Assembly (NCBI RefSeq): GCF_001649575.2
Contig: NC_051430.1
Span: forward strand, 33,024,322 to 33,088,321
Direction: 5' to 3'
Length of the DNA stretch: 64,000 bases
Source: Kryptolebias marmoratus
Lineage: Eukaryota > Chordata > Actinopteri > Cyprinodontiformes > Rivulidae
Part shown: one piece after another, positions 47,301 through 64,000 of the stretch
Position numbering within the stretch: the stretch's first letter is position 1
How the letters are laid out: the number at the start of each line of letters is the position of its first letter
Made by a program: the position numbers and the translations under genes
Notes under the pieces: model-generated
Database searches by the model: none
What the model saw: only the letters and a program-made list of their open reading frames with translations
What the model was told of the DNA's origin: nothing

Positions 47301-50300
47301 CATCTTTAGAACCGTTTTCATCCAAAAAGAAAACAACCCTGAGTACCACAAAAATACACCCACTCTGGAACCTGGTTTAAAAAAAAAAAAACAGTTTTTC
47401 CTTTATTAGGCTGAAATCACCACAAAAACACTGTTCTTGTATTGAAAGGGCATTAAGGGGCCGTTGTTTACCATGAGGCGTTTTTAGTTGTTTTGATGAA
47501 CTAACACTAGTTCATCTAGGCTGCAAACACGATTCTGTTCTCTCACCAAGCCAACAAACTGGTCCCATCTGTACGACCTTTGAACTAATGGCTGCACAGA
47601 CCTTTGGGATCAGCTCCTTGGGAATCTGTGTGGAACTGCTTTTGAAATAATCCCAACATCCATCTCAGTTTGGCCCATGTGTATCAATCGGTTAAGCAAA
47701 TGTGCTAAAAGTTTTGAGCAGAAACTTGGACCATATGATTTTCTCCATGAAGAAAATGCAGACAGAACCGGGCGTTAAAAGTGGAATTTATTGGAGAAAA
47801 CATTTGTGCATCACTTCTGCAAACTCTTCAAGGAGAAACAAAATGCCAGTTTATTAACAACTGCAGCTTTATGAGTGGAAAAAATATTTAAGCTACATTC
47901 ATTTAGGTGAAGTGTTGGCTTAACAACCTCAGTCTATGTAAGCTAACTTTGTATCTGTTGATGGAAACATTTAAATTGCCAAAGAAAAACAAAAAAAAAC
48001 AACAACAATCATCAGTTACTCGAATAGGAAAAAGAATGATTAGGTACAATTATCCTAAGAAATGAAATGAACCATTCCACCAAACAGATCCACTGTGTGG
48101 TTCTGTTGGACTCACCTCTCCCAACAAGTCGCTGTAGAAGATCTTGAAGACCTCATAGAAGCCGAACTTACAGAGTCCCTGCATGGAATAGCCGATAAAG
48201 GTGGGGGCCCAGCCCTTTGCCAGGCCTCGGACTCCATCTTCTCTCACGGTCACTGAGAAGCCGTTCCCAATGCTCTTATATTTATCTGGATTCACCTGGG
48301 GAAAAGGAGAAGCTCTACAGTGAGCATGAGTGTTAAAAAGGATAACAGGTCCCACTCTGGGATTTGATATCTGTAGGCTTGTGTAATAAAAACAAAGTTT
48401 TTTTTGTGTTTGATCTGACGACACTGATTTGTCAGAGGGGCATGAAAGATGCATTGATTTAAACTTCTTCAACTTTAAATTATGATTAAAGAACTCAATA
48501 CAAGCAGCCCAATTTCATGTGACGACATGTTTGTTTACATTATTGGACCTGATTTCTTTAATCTCAGAAGAGTAACATGCTGCAGAGCTCCAGAGTGTGA
48601 TCCGGTGCAGATCTTTTGTCTCTTGGTTGGACAGGTGCGCCTCACTATTTGATCTGTCATTTTGTTCTGCTCGCTCATGTTCCAGAGCAGAGTTTTCTGT
48701 AGCGTATGAAGCTGCAAGCTGTCACATGTATGATGGCAGGAAGAGGAGAGTTCCCTTTAACATTCCCCCTCATAAAAATATCTATATCAGTACAGCAAAA
48801 ATAAAATTAGAACGTATAATTATTGTGATGTTATTTAAGCAACAATACAGTTATTTTTGCTAAAAGCAATTAGATCACAGAACAATTAGAATCTTTATTT
48901 TTAGGTTTAATTTTATTAAACACTGGTATTTTTGCTTGTTGTCAAACTGTCAGAATTTGATAAGTTCAGTATGGTGAGTTAAACCAAAGTTAGAGGGAAA
49001 GTGCTGTACAGTCAACCTCTAATTACAAATTTGTGATGATCCAAATGGTTTTTGGGTTCTTTGAATGACGTCTTTCTAATCCTGCATTTGCCTGCCCAGC
49101 CCTTTGTGGATGAAGGTGAAAATGCTCAGTTTGAACACAATCAAAGAGGTGTGGGGGAAAGTGCCAAGCTTATGTGAACACCACCACCCAAACAAAATTG
49201 TTGCCTCACACAGTATACATCTGTACAGTGACACTGTTCAGGCTCATTTCTGTGACATTTTGAAGTCCAGAGGAAAGCAAATGTCTATGGATGGGTTTTT
49301 TTGTTGAGCGTGGAGACAGCGACCAGAGGAGAGAGCTTCACCCCTGACTTCTCAGAAGTCTTAATTAAAGGAGATTGTTCTTGAAAATATTAAGCTTTAT
49401 TCCTTCTTCTACACTGCGTCAATGCATGCCAGCCACACAAAAAATACAAATAAGTGATGAACTCATTCGTTCATTTGTTGTTTTATCACATTATGCTTCT
49501 TAAAATTTTAATCTGATGGAAATCAATCCTGTATGCTGAAAAACAACAACAACAAAAAAAACATTTTAATGAGTGCTAAAATGTGAGGGCTTTAGCGGGA
49601 GAAGACTGGCAATGAAACCAATTACATTTGCATTATTTTTAATTGGAAAAATATTGTTCAAAATACAAATTTTCAACCTACAAACCACCTGTTTGAAAGG
49701 ATTAAATTTGTAATTAGAGGTTCTACTGTTTTACATATCCCATCCACAACTATGAACTCACACCAACATTTACTGTAAAGACAGGAGCTGAGCCCTACGG
49801 AGGACCGAAAGCGACCTAATCAAAAATAAAAGCAGAAATGTATAATATATATTTCTGCTTTTATTTTTGATTATGTTGCTTTCGGTCCTCCAGAGAGCCC
49901 TGGGTGGAAATGGTGCTTTGATCAACACACCAAACAAGAACACTATTTGGTATTTCGTAATATGTACAGATAACATTAGGTACACCAATGCAACCAGTAA
50001 GTCTGGAGCCCTGAGTTTGGTTTAAACTAAAATCAAATTTCAATATGTTTTGAAGCAGAACTTTTTGTTTTGTGTCTGAAGAGCTTTTTTTGGTCCAGTA
50101 AAGCACCTGCAGATGTTCTGAGCCAGGCTTATATATATTATGTCTGCCTTTCATATGTTTTAGAAGACTTTTGTTTCTAGATTTTATTGCTTAGAAACAG
50201 GGTATAGAGTCATATTTGGCTTCTTTTTTCCATATTAATCCAGACCAGGAAAATACTAAAGCCAAATACTTTAAGACTTCATAGGAACCCTGGAAATCAC

Positions 50301-52246
50301 TGCATCTCTAAAACGGACTTTCAAATTAAGCGTCATGAAGTTCTGACCCACTCGGAGCTTTCTGCTCACATCGTGGAATCAGGTGAAGGTTCTGCTTCCA
50401 TACAAACCTGTAAGCGGCACTTGACCAGGTCGAGCGGTACCACTGCGGTGTGTGTGATGCCACAGCTCAGGATACCACCAAAACCGCACAGGGCATAGTA
50501 CTTTGAGGAGCCAAACTCACAGCTGACATCCTCTGTGGTAGAAGGGGAGGGGACAGCACATATGCAACATGCAGGGTCACATGCAACACAGGACAGAGCA
50601 ACATGATGGAGGAGTCACCACTCAGCACCAGGACTCCCCCATCAGGAGGTCCAACACCAACATTCATTATGAAATCATTAACAGGATGGTGAAACATCAA
50701 GGAGCTCAGTGGTGTTCTGCTGCTCAGGAGCTTTATCCAAGATCTGTTTCCTGACGCAGATCCAGTTTCTGGTTCCACTTCTCCCCACAGTCAGCGTACG
50801 ACTGACGGGAATACATTTTTAAAAATGTACATTATGACTGAACATGATTATTCTCTCCAACATGAGCACAACACCAGTGAGGTCCAACACAATGATTATG
50901 AAATTAACTGGAATAAAGATTAAATCCACATTAGTTCTTCATTTAGACTTCAATAAAAATGACTGATTTGTCCTAATCGGACCAACTTCGGAACAGGACT
51001 TTTTGGGATCCAACTCATCAGTTTTGCTGGAAGCAGTATTTCGTGACTACAAGGCTGCTAGTGTCACACTCATCTTCCCATCAGGTTCAGTTCTGCTGAC
51101 CTTCAGCTCTAAGAAGCCTCTGTTCTGGACTAAAGTGCACGGTCAGGTCAGAATCTGTTCAGACATTAATAACACCAGAGCCGAGCCATGCAGTCAGGTT
51201 CTGATCACTGCCACTCCTTCAAAAATCACAGGGATTAATCAACACTGATGGAACAGCAAAAGGAACAGGTCGGTCGGTGCTGGTTCGGCCATGCATGTTG
51301 TACAACAAACAAAAACGAACAAAACGGAACACTTTTGAAGGTGGAAACACGTGTGGCGTTCAGGTAAAAATGGCGGCAAACCACAAAAAAAAAAACAGAC
51401 CTGCATTCTGCATTTGACCAGATCGAGGGGAACCACTGCTGTGTGTGTGGTACCACAGCTCAGAATCCCACCAAAACCACACAGGACGAAATACTTCTGA
51501 GAGCCGAACTCACAACTGTCTCCCTCTGAGGAAACAAACGGAGGCTTTAAGGAGCTGGGGGGACTTTAGGTCATTTGGTGTCTAACTGAGGACAAACAAG
51601 GACTGACGTGGATCAGAACATGTCAACTATGAACTCAGAAAAAATGTGTGACTACTGTTAACGTAACAGGACCTTCTGGGCAGAATTATGTCCAGGAGTA
51701 TCAGAAACCCCAAGTCAGAAGTGTCCTGTCAGAATCGGTACACTTCATTCGCAGAAAAGAATCTAAATATCTGGTTCTCCTTTAATAGGCTTCATATAAT
51801 CTATATCTAGTGTATAAAGTCCGGTAGAACCCGCCAGGTCCAGTTAGCTGCAAAGTAGAGGACATGGACCGCTGTGTCCTTCCGTGTCCTCCAGAAGGGG
51901 CCTGTAGACGTCCAGGGTTAGCTGCTTCTAGCTGCTACAACTAGCTACATTTCAAGTCAACTCTGTTCACACCGCAGCAGGAATATTAAACAGCAGCATT
52001 TAATAAACATGTCTGTCATGTATTTACAGCAAAATTATTCCCAACAGATAGAGCCGAGCGGACAGAGCTACAAGTACTAGCCGACTCTTGGCCGGGTTTA
52101 CCGTCTACGGTGGCGGCTGCAGCCAGCCTGCGGGTCCGCTGACCGCCGTGGAGGTTCTGCTGGGGCTGTTCCACCTTCTGGAGGGTGAACAGGGGGGCGC
52201 TGAACGGGTTGGCCCGGGCCAGCTGGGTCAGGGCGGTCGGGTACAT
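44353..52246 (-). CDS. slc25a3: Mitochondrial phosphate carrier protein
   Basis: Inner-membrane carrier importing phosphate with protons (also copper) for ATP synthesis. Coding exons on the minus strand: 52102-52246, one of two alternatives (51401-51525 or 50408-50532), 48116-48295, 46821-47002, 46335-46507, 44827-44937 and 44353-44513. All phases agree, giving 358 aa with either alternative; the human protein is about 361. ATG at 52246 sits in GCCACCATG, a strong Kozak context, and starts a transit-like [18 protein letters not shown]. The three carrier signatures are seen: [16 protein letters not shown] and PADSVV. The end [11 protein letters not shown] is typical. A 5' acceptor-like TTTCATTGCAG at 52274 suggests a non-coding exon 1. 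Two introns hold snoRNA-like units. Confidence 0.95.
44597..44799 (-). ncRNA. Candidate H/ACA snoRNA, copy A (SNORA53-like by host)
   Basis: A 203-nt segment in the last slc25a3 intron is almost identical to one in another intron (46593-46795). Read on the minus strand it has the H/ACA layout. A 5' hairpin is closed by ACACGC with GCGTGT, with CACCTC/GAGGTG, GGAG/CTCC and CTCTG/CAGAG stacked inside. The hinge is ACAGCA (ANANNA, at 44694-44689). A 3' hairpin is closed by CCTGCCCCCCC with GGGGGGGTGG, and ACA lies 3 nt from the proposed end. The end is about 84 nt before the 3' splice site. Human SLC25A3 hosts SNORA53, so orthology is plausible but not shown. Confidence 0.6.
45590..46200. repeat. 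DNA-transposon-like relic in an slc25a3 intron
   Basis: The text runs from CTTTAATGATCTAATTGAAC to GGATCAGATAAAATAAGG and contains both CCAGACAGGGTCAAAG and CCCTGTCTGGATCAG, which are inverse to each other. This suggests a non-autonomous transposon of about 470 bp between 45695 and 46165. A related relic is at 23940-24170. Confidence 0.5.
46593..46795 (-). ncRNA. Candidate H/ACA snoRNA, copy B (SNORA53-like by host)
   Basis: Second copy of the unit described at 44597-44799. It has the same hairpins, H box (ACAGCA at 46690-46685) and ACA (46698-46696 region edge, minus sense at 46598-46596). It lies in the intron between exons 46821-47002 and 46335-46507, about 86 nt before the 3' splice site. 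Similarity to copy A stops close to the predicted RNA ends, as expected if the RNA itself is what was copied or kept. Confidence 0.6.
50408..50532 (-). other. slc25a3: slc25a3 alternative third exon, downstream copy
   Basis: 125 nt encoding [20 protein letters not shown], then [12 protein letters not shown] and [10 protein letters not shown]. Same length, phase and product region as 51401-51525, so only one of the two can be used per transcript. It corresponds by order to human exon 3B or by sequence to the Lys-Tyr-Tyr form. Confidence 0.85.
51401..51525 (-). other. slc25a3: slc25a3 alternative third exon, upstream copy
   Basis: 125 nt encoding [20 protein letters not shown], then [12 protein letters not shown] and [10 protein letters not shown]. 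It differs from the downstream copy at several positions (QKYFV against SKYYA, TTHT against ITHT, MQ against LQ), mostly in the first transmembrane helix. Confidence 0.85.
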
Positions 52247-52279
52247 GGTGGCCTGCCTACCGGCGGAACTGCGCTGCAA

Positions 52280-53120
52280 TGAAAAGCAACAAGTCAGCGG
52301 CTGTTAGCTTCAGCTAGCACGTCACGTGACCAGCTCAGCCCTCCGCAGTGGGAATGCCGATAGACGCTTTAACAACTTGACAAACAGAGGTGTCCAGCAC
52401 TAAATAAAGATACAAAAATGAAAACAAATACTTTATTACTGTACATATTGACACTTCTTCTGTGCTTATGAGAAACTTCTGACTTTCCAGGGAGGAATTC
52501 CGAGTTTGAGGCGCGTTCAAATGAATTTCTTCGACTCGGAAACAAGAAAATCCGACTTCCGAGTTGAAACTGAACGCAGCAGAAGATACGCTATGTGACG
52601 CTCTGCGCTGCTAACTGCGAACAGGACGAACTTTGATTACAGTGCTAAGAGTGTGCACGACACATTTACTACAGTTAGACCCCCTCCCCCTTCACATATG
52701 TAAATGTAGCCTCTCTAAACAATCACATTTTATTTAATACTTTACGCACGCTAATGATGAAACACTGCTAGTGATGAGCTAGGTTAGCTTCAAAATTGAT
52801 GATTCCGTCTTAACACACACAGAGCTAAAAGCGTAAACAAACTCATTTCATAGTTTCATAGTCTGTGACGTTCTTCTTTGAGTCAGCGTAACGGTAATGA
52901 GTAAATAAACTCACTCTTTCAGTGTCTTAAAATGGCGCCTCAACGACGGTTAACCGGCTGCTCGAAGAGAATAAATGACCTCGTGAAAATCTATTTGTCC
53001 TTTCATGACGTCACTTAAAATCCTGGGCGGGGCTGTTGGACACTCTGTCCAATAAGATCTCGACCCAGAGCTGTCAATCAGCTCATCTGCTCCAATCGCA
53101 GAACAGCTCTAATGGCAAAG
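52280..53120 (-). promoter_or_regulatory. slc25a3: slc25a3 promoter region
   Basis: Upstream of the first coding exon lies CACGTGAC (near 52324). About 700 bp further, a cluster holds TGACGTCA (a full CRE, near 53005), GGGCGGGGC (Sp1 box, near 53025) and two CCAAT boxes (near 53050 and 53094). This looks like a housekeeping promoter. The first exon between them was not resolved; transcription might also start nearer to the E-box. Confidence 0.5.
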
Positions 53121-53129
53121 TTAAAGGGG

Positions 53130-55520
53130 CAGGTTTTTTTTTAAAGCGTTCATACTGTCGAAATTGATCAACTTATTTTCAGTTAGGCTGAAGTTGTCAC
53201 AGAAAAAAGAGCAAACAGCTTGTCCGAGTGGGACAAAGACACAAATCAGATTTTTTGTTATGTTTAAATAACACAAGTCTTAATAGTTTCATAGTGGTTC
53301 ATATTTACACTACCATCACTTCTACATTATACAGTTATTTACTCTAAAGACTGAGTCTTCCTGCAGCTTGTTACCCATAAGAGTCAAGATTCAGTTATTG
53401 TCCTTCACCAAGATAAAAAAAAACATGACAGAATGAAACTTCAAACTCAGGTCCACAGAATCTTAAAAGTAAGATAAAAAAAATGGTAATGGTCCATGTG
53501 TTACTGGACAGACTAACTATCAAATGAAAAAGTAATCATGTGTAAAAATGTATCAAATAATGTTTACATGAACCTGTAAGCACATTGTTGCTTTAAGAAG
53601 GCAGAAAGTTGCTTTTGAAGGGAGTTTTTCTTTCCACTGTCACCAATGTGCTGCTCAGGATTAGAGACTGTGAAAAAGTGAAGATTTAACACAATCTGCT
53701 GGCTTCATTAGATAACTTTTCCTAATTGGCTCTTTGTAATGTATGTGAATGTTTTTATACAGTATGCTGAGATGACTTTTGTTGTGACTTGATGATAATT
53801 AAACTGAACTGAATGAAATTGGCCCCAGACTAACCAGCTGTTAGCTCAGCTCACAGGATCTCATATTACAGCATTTCCCTTACATTATGGCTAATTTTCT
53901 ATTATGCATTCCCAAAACCTTCCTCTGCATTTTAATTTACCATGACTCCATGACTCGGTTTGGTTTTGGTAGATGGAGGGATGTTCTGTCAGGTTTAGAT
54001 ATCCTGATGTTAGTCTTCAGGTGCAGATAATGACATCACTGATCTTCACTGAGGACGTAACAGAAGATGGCAGCAGGAATATGAACAACTTTTCTAAAAT
54101 CAAACCGTGGGAGACTACCACAAAACAGAAAGGATAATTTGTTGGTATCAAAGTCTTCATGTAGTCATTTTAAACATAATAAAAAAGTTATTTATTCTAT
54201 GGTCATATTCCTATTGACCTTAGGTTTGGTTTTAATGATCTCTTGTTGCCAAAAGGCGATGAGTGGAGGATGTTTGTCTTTTTTGCAAAATATCTCATGA
54301 ACCACAGGCCACATTGTAATGAAACTTTCAGATAATAACCATTAGATGTACACTTATAACTAGTAAACTTTTGGAATTAATCCAATTCATGATGGCTGCT
54401 ACAGCTAATCAACAACAACCAACACAAAAACGGCTATAGGTAAGTTAATTTTGCAGATGATACAGAAAACTTGGTGTGATAGTAGCTGAGATTCATCTGC
54501 AGCACATACTTTGAGTGTGACATCTCACAAAATCACATAGAACATTATTTTCATGGTTTGACAGGTATAACTCTGTCATTTTTTTAAAATGAGATGATTT
54601 TCATCTAAATATCTGGTATGAAAGGTGGAGGGCGATATGTTATTCTGAAGTGTGGATCAAATCTGTGTAAATACCTAAAATGATAGTTTTAATCCTGATG
54701 TATTGTGTCAGTTTTAGTTAGTCTGAGATCTGTCAGTCCACCTGGTTCCACGGTGTGCCCTTGGCTGTCTGACACAGTCACCTTTGTGTTTGTTTATACT
54801 GAAAATACACAAGTTGGCGTTTGCAAAAACAACCTGTCAAAGTAGACCTGACAGGGATCAGTGACTAATGAAGAGAAAGTGTAATCATTAAAGCTCTTGC
54901 TTTATCACTTTCTGCCTTTAAAGGCAGAATTATAAACTAAGATCATATGAAGTTATAGCTGTAGCCATTTTGGTCAAACTGGAGGTAACATCATGTTCGA
55001 TACTGCACAGAGTGAGTCTGTTTGGGATCATTTGGAACTAATTACACACCACGTTAAAGTTCAAAATCTGTAACACTGATATAAGAAATTTGCAGCCATC
55101 TGAATCTGATTACTTTCTGCATGTTTCAATAAAATACATGCATGAATAATGTTGCTAACTGACAGAAAGGCAGTTAATTGACAGCTAAAGCTAAAGTTAA
55201 GATATTGTGTAATTAGTAGCACTTGGAGAATGTGTTGTGAATGACGACCCACAACAAGCACATCAAATGTGAGCATCTGGAAAACTGAATGAGTTGCAGA
55301 CAGTTGGCTGCAGTGGCCATCTTGAATCTGGGCTTTTGGTCAAAAATAACCCAGTGGTTCATGAGATATTTTGCTAACAGACAGACTTGAACACACAGTT
55401 TACCGTAGCCTTTTGTCAGCTTGTAAAAATAAACAGATAAAGAAAAAAAAAAAACAACCAGGAGCTGGAGAAAAGAAAATGCAGGATGAAAATTAAACAT
55501 TTTTAGACTGAATAACCAAG
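53130..55520. other. Intergenic between slc25a3 promoter and tmpo 3' end
   Basis: No gene was recognised. Copies of the dispersed repeat lie at 54290-54640 (AACCACAGGCCACATTGTAA, GTGATAGTAGCTGAGATTCA) and, in the other orientation, at about 55020-55400 (CAGTGGTTCATGAGATATTT). Confidence 0.5.
54290..54640 (+). repeat. Dispersed unclassified repeat copy
   Basis: One of the longer copies: CATGAACCACAGGCCACATT, TGAAACTTTCAGATAATAAC, GATGGCTGCTACAGCTAATC and ACTTTGAGTGTGACATCTCA. Its order of phrases agrees with copies at 9560 and 39425. Confidence 0.6.
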
Positions 55521-55577
55521 AAAAGAGTTTATTATAAAGGATAATATGTGTGACAGTGGATTACACAAAGATAAATT

Positions 55578-55584
55578 CATCTTT
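55578..55584 (-). terminator. tmpo: Possible tmpo polyadenylation signal
   Basis: TTTATT at about 55578-55584 (and again near 55528) reads AATAAA on the minus strand, about 310-370 bp after the tmpo stop codon. Confidence 0.45.
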
Positions 55585-55894
55585 ATTATCAGAAGACATT
55601 AAGAAAATATATAAAAAGTATCTGGGTGATGTCACCCTTCCATATGTCTTTAACACAGACAGTCTGAAGTATAAAAACCTTATTACACACCATGCAGGTA
55701 CAACTATAAAAAGGTAAACATATCTGTGAAAAAGTCCAAGATCAAGAACAACCCAAACAGCACCAAATGATTTAGTCTTTAAAAGAGTGTCACAGATCTG
55801 AGAGGGAACCAAAATGATTTCATCACTCAAGACGGGGGAAAAAATAAAATAAACGTAAGCTTTTCAGGAAACAATGAGGTAAGAAGCAAAATGG

Positions 55895-61259
<5,365 letters not shown>

Positions 61260-61417
61260 CTGTGGAACAACAGAGCTGGGTTAGAAACTCAAATCATCAG
61301 GAGAACACAGTTGGGGTGGGAGGGGGTCTTCAGTATGTCCACTTCACAGCAGAGTGAAGTGAAGCATTCAAGTTGGGAGTCAAAGGCCATGGTTCTCAAC
61401 TGGGACAAGATGGCTTC

Positions 61418-61447
61418 TGTCCATCCATCCATCCATCCATCCATCCA
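61418..61447. repeat. (CATC)n microsatellite
   Basis: Seven tandem CATC units, followed by purine-rich AAGGA-type repeats to about 61560. Confidence 0.9.
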
Positions 61448-61560
61448 AAGGATAAAAAGGAGGAATAAAAGGACCAAAGGAAGGACCAAGGAATTGATAA
61501 GAGGATAAAAAGGATAAAAGGTCAAAAGGATCAAAGGATGGATGAAAGGGTCAAAGGAGA

Positions 61561-62062
61561 TGTAATGGATAGTGAATCATTTTAATTAAGTTCCCTAAAA
61601 ATGCAAATCTGTAATTATTTATTGTAAATTATTTAAGTATGTTGCAGATTGTTTAACGATATTTGTTTGTTTGATTACCACTGTTGATTTGTATTTTTTA
61701 TTGTATCTGCACTTTGTAAAGTTTGTTTTGTACCTCATGGGCTGCCGTAGCTGATGAGGGCAGGACCTATATAAGCCGGCGAATCATAATGCGAACAAAC
61801 AAACTGTCAAAGGTGCTTGAAGCTACCAAAACTTAGGTGTTCCCCGGTGAAGGCAGCGAGGTACGTTTTATTTTATTTCGTTGTTTGTGTATTGTAAGTT
61901 TATGTTTATATTCTAATTTGTGTATCTGTTTAGTTTTCACGGTGATGATGTCTGAGGTGATTATGATGACTGACGTATGATGATCCACCTCAAAGAAAAT
62001 AAACGATGAAAATTCACCCGTCGAGACCGCGCAATTCATTCTAGTGCTGGGGAGCAGCTACA
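61561..62062 (+). mobile_element. Solo LTR of a retroelement
   Basis: A 502-bp unit starts TGTAATGG and ends GCTACA, flanked on both sides by GGAGA (61556-61560 and 62063-62067), a 5-bp target duplication. Inside are a TATA box (TATATAAG at 61768) and a polyadenylation signal (AATAAA at 61998), placed as in a promoter-bearing LTR read on the plus strand. No internal coding region remains. The family (Gypsy, BEL or ERV) is not determined. It lies in a tmpo intron, opposite to the gene. Confidence 0.78.
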
Positions 62063-62069
62063 GGAGAAA

Positions 62070-64000
62070 ATGATTAAATAATAAAAGAATCAACTGAATC
62101 CTCCTTTGATCCCTTTAACCAGCCTTTTCCCATCCTTTTTTCCTTTTATCTTTCTATTGTTTTATCCATCCATCATTCTATCCTTTTATCCTGTCTTTTA
62201 ACATCCCCTCATTCTTTTATTCATCCTTTCATCCTTTTATACATTATCCTTACAGCCATCCATCCCTAACCTTCTAATCAAGGTTGGAGTGAAGAATGTG
62301 AGGAATGCTCGTAGTTGTCCAGAGGGCGTGACAGAAGGACGGTTCTAAGTGAGGCACGTGGCTCTGATCCGACCCTCAGATGGGTTGGTTCTGGATGTAA
62401 TCACAGAGTGCTGTGTCCTCTGCAGACACACCCAGGACTTGCATGCTACAACTTAACTTTGAGCTAACGAGTTCATTCACTCCTCAGGACTACAGCGCAG
62501 ACTGAGCCAGAACCTGCGGCTGCACGCTTCGACTCCTCCCTGTTGGGCTCAGAAACAAAGAGTGTGTGTTTAGATTCCAACTGTTTCGATCTGAGGACCA
62601 TGTAAACAATGCGAGGAATGAAGTTCTGGGCTGTCTGCCCGCTGATATTGCTCACGTGCAGCCTTATGTCACTGACACACCGGAGCATCAAGCTGAACAG
62701 AACCTTACACGAACGCAACAGGCCAATGGCTAAAGCTTTCTGTACATTCCTACACTTTTACATCATGCACACAGGAAATTAAAAAAAAGGACACACACAC
62801 ACACAAATCCTTTTTCCTGGGCAAAGAATTTCCTCATGAAGCTGCAGTCCAACATCTGCTCAGACATAACCATCGTGCACTGGGGTTTTGATCCAAACCT
62901 AGTCTAACATTAAGTGCTGATTGGAACCAGGAGTGATAATGGTTTTCGTCTATGTCCATGTGTTTTTTTGTCTGATAGGGTCCTATTCAAGTGAAGAACA
63001 GTGTTACAGAAAATGTGGGCGGCGCTTCAGGTCGAACCCACCCTATTTTACTACACCTTTACCTCATTGCGTTTCATATTTTCCAGCCGAGTTAACCATT
63101 TGTTCCTGAATGCTCCAACACTAAAAAATAAAGCCAGCAGAGAAGACAAGTGAGATCCGTCGGGCCTATGAACCCCTCCAGCCCTGAAAGCCTCCTGAAA
63201 CACTGACCACGGAGCATTAAGAGCTGCAACTCAGTGGGATTCACCTGAACAAGCCACAGCAGAGGAAATGAATGAAATGTTCCTACAGTAACCTGCAGTC
63301 AGTGAACATATCATGTACACTCAGGACCAGACTTGTCCTGCTGCTCCACACCTGCTGCACTTCCAGCCCACTCCAATCAGATCAGATTCAGGCTGCTCAG
63401 GGATCAGGATGGCAATCCATCTGTCTGTTTCTGTCACAGTTATAATTACGGCATAGACAACAATGGGATTTTTGTGAAATGAGTGAGTAAACAGACCTCT
63501 TTGGAGAGCTATAGCGCAGATATACATCACAGTGGAGACATAATCTGAAGTTAGTAAACTAGTATTTTGATATCTTTAATGTTTAGGGTTAGTGATTTTT
63601 GTAATTTTACCACAGAATGTTCCACTTAGAGTGCGATGATGTCACATGCAGGGTTGCAAAGGAGAGAATAATGAAAACAATACAATGCAATAAAAAAAAA
63701 AAATCAAGGTGCCAAATAAAACAGGGTAAAACACTAAAAACAAGAAGAAATTTGCATAGATTTTTCAACAATCGTTAAAAACATTTAATATCCCCCAAAG
63801 AAATCAAAGTGGACAACTTCAAATCTTGTTGCAAGGTGTTCCAGAGTAAGGAAAGGTCTTTCTGACAAGCTCAGTCCACATTAAGGGAACTCTGCAGGTA
63901 ATGAAGGACTGGAGGCGCACACTGTAGCTGCACAGACGACTCGACAAAAGGGAGGAGATAAAGACCAAGGAGGGATTTATAGATGGAGATGTACCAGCGC
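62070..64000. other. tmpo intron, unassigned sequence
   Basis: No exon was recognised. From about 63750 to the edge the text (around GGTGTTCCAGAGTAAGGAAAG and GATTTATAGATGGAGATGTA) resembles a common fish retroelement tail in one orientation, from memory. Confidence 0.35.

Noticed and set aside
52088..52282. Plus-strand GC-rich frame opposite the slc25a3 first coding exon
   Set aside because: It is the antisense shadow of the exon encoding the transit-like sequence.

Overview
The window is nuclear DNA of a ray-finned fish, most likely a percomorph teleost. It is AT-rich, with conventional GT-AG introns, long introns, five N-filled assembly gaps, and many fish-type mobile elements (SINE, hAT and TA-target MITEs, Tc1 relics, several LINE families, Penelope-like, DIRS, a solo LTR). 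The kisspeptin-2 core peptide ends in FGLRF, the form I associate with acanthomorph fish.

Layout. (1) 1-5.1 kb: the 5' end of a laminin beta gene on the minus strand; five exons encode the signal peptide and most of the LN domain, and the rest lies beyond the left edge. (2) 5.1-11.7 kb: no host gene found; a decayed LINE, an unclassified dispersed repeat and a hAT-type MITE. (3) 11.7-19.4 kb: nested mobile elements. DIRS recombinase and gag remnants (minus strand) flank a multi-exon tyrosine-recombinase-like gene (plus strand, about 717 aa in my model), a gag-like relic and two Penelope-like ends facing each other across a gap. (4) 21.8-23.6 kb: kiss2, two coding exons, plus strand. (5) 26.0-32.8 kb: ldhb, seven coding exons and a non-coding first exon, minus strand. 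(6) 33-44 kb: a gene desert of LINE fragments (L1-like, L2/CR1-like and another family) and MITEs. (7) 44.2-53.1 kb: slc25a3, minus strand, with a pair of alternative third exons and two near-identical intronic segments that look like an H/ACA snoRNA. (8) 55.5-64 kb: tmpo (LAP2), minus strand, running off the right edge.

The host genes are independent loci, not an operon. tmpo followed by slc25a3 on the same strand matches the order I know from human chromosome 12, and kiss2 beside ldhb is a known vertebrate neighbourhood. By hand splicing, the coding exons of kiss2, ldhb, slc25a3 and the visible part of tmpo and the laminin gene join in one open frame, so these loci look functional. Products: an extracellular-matrix subunit, a neuropeptide precursor, a glycolytic dehydrogenase, the mitochondrial phosphate carrier and an inner-nuclear-membrane protein.

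The most interesting non-standard items are the duplicated snoRNA-like units in slc25a3, the recombinase-like gene that has lost its expected catalytic tyrosine, and the layered insertions around it. All splice sites and phases were read by eye; no database search was possible.
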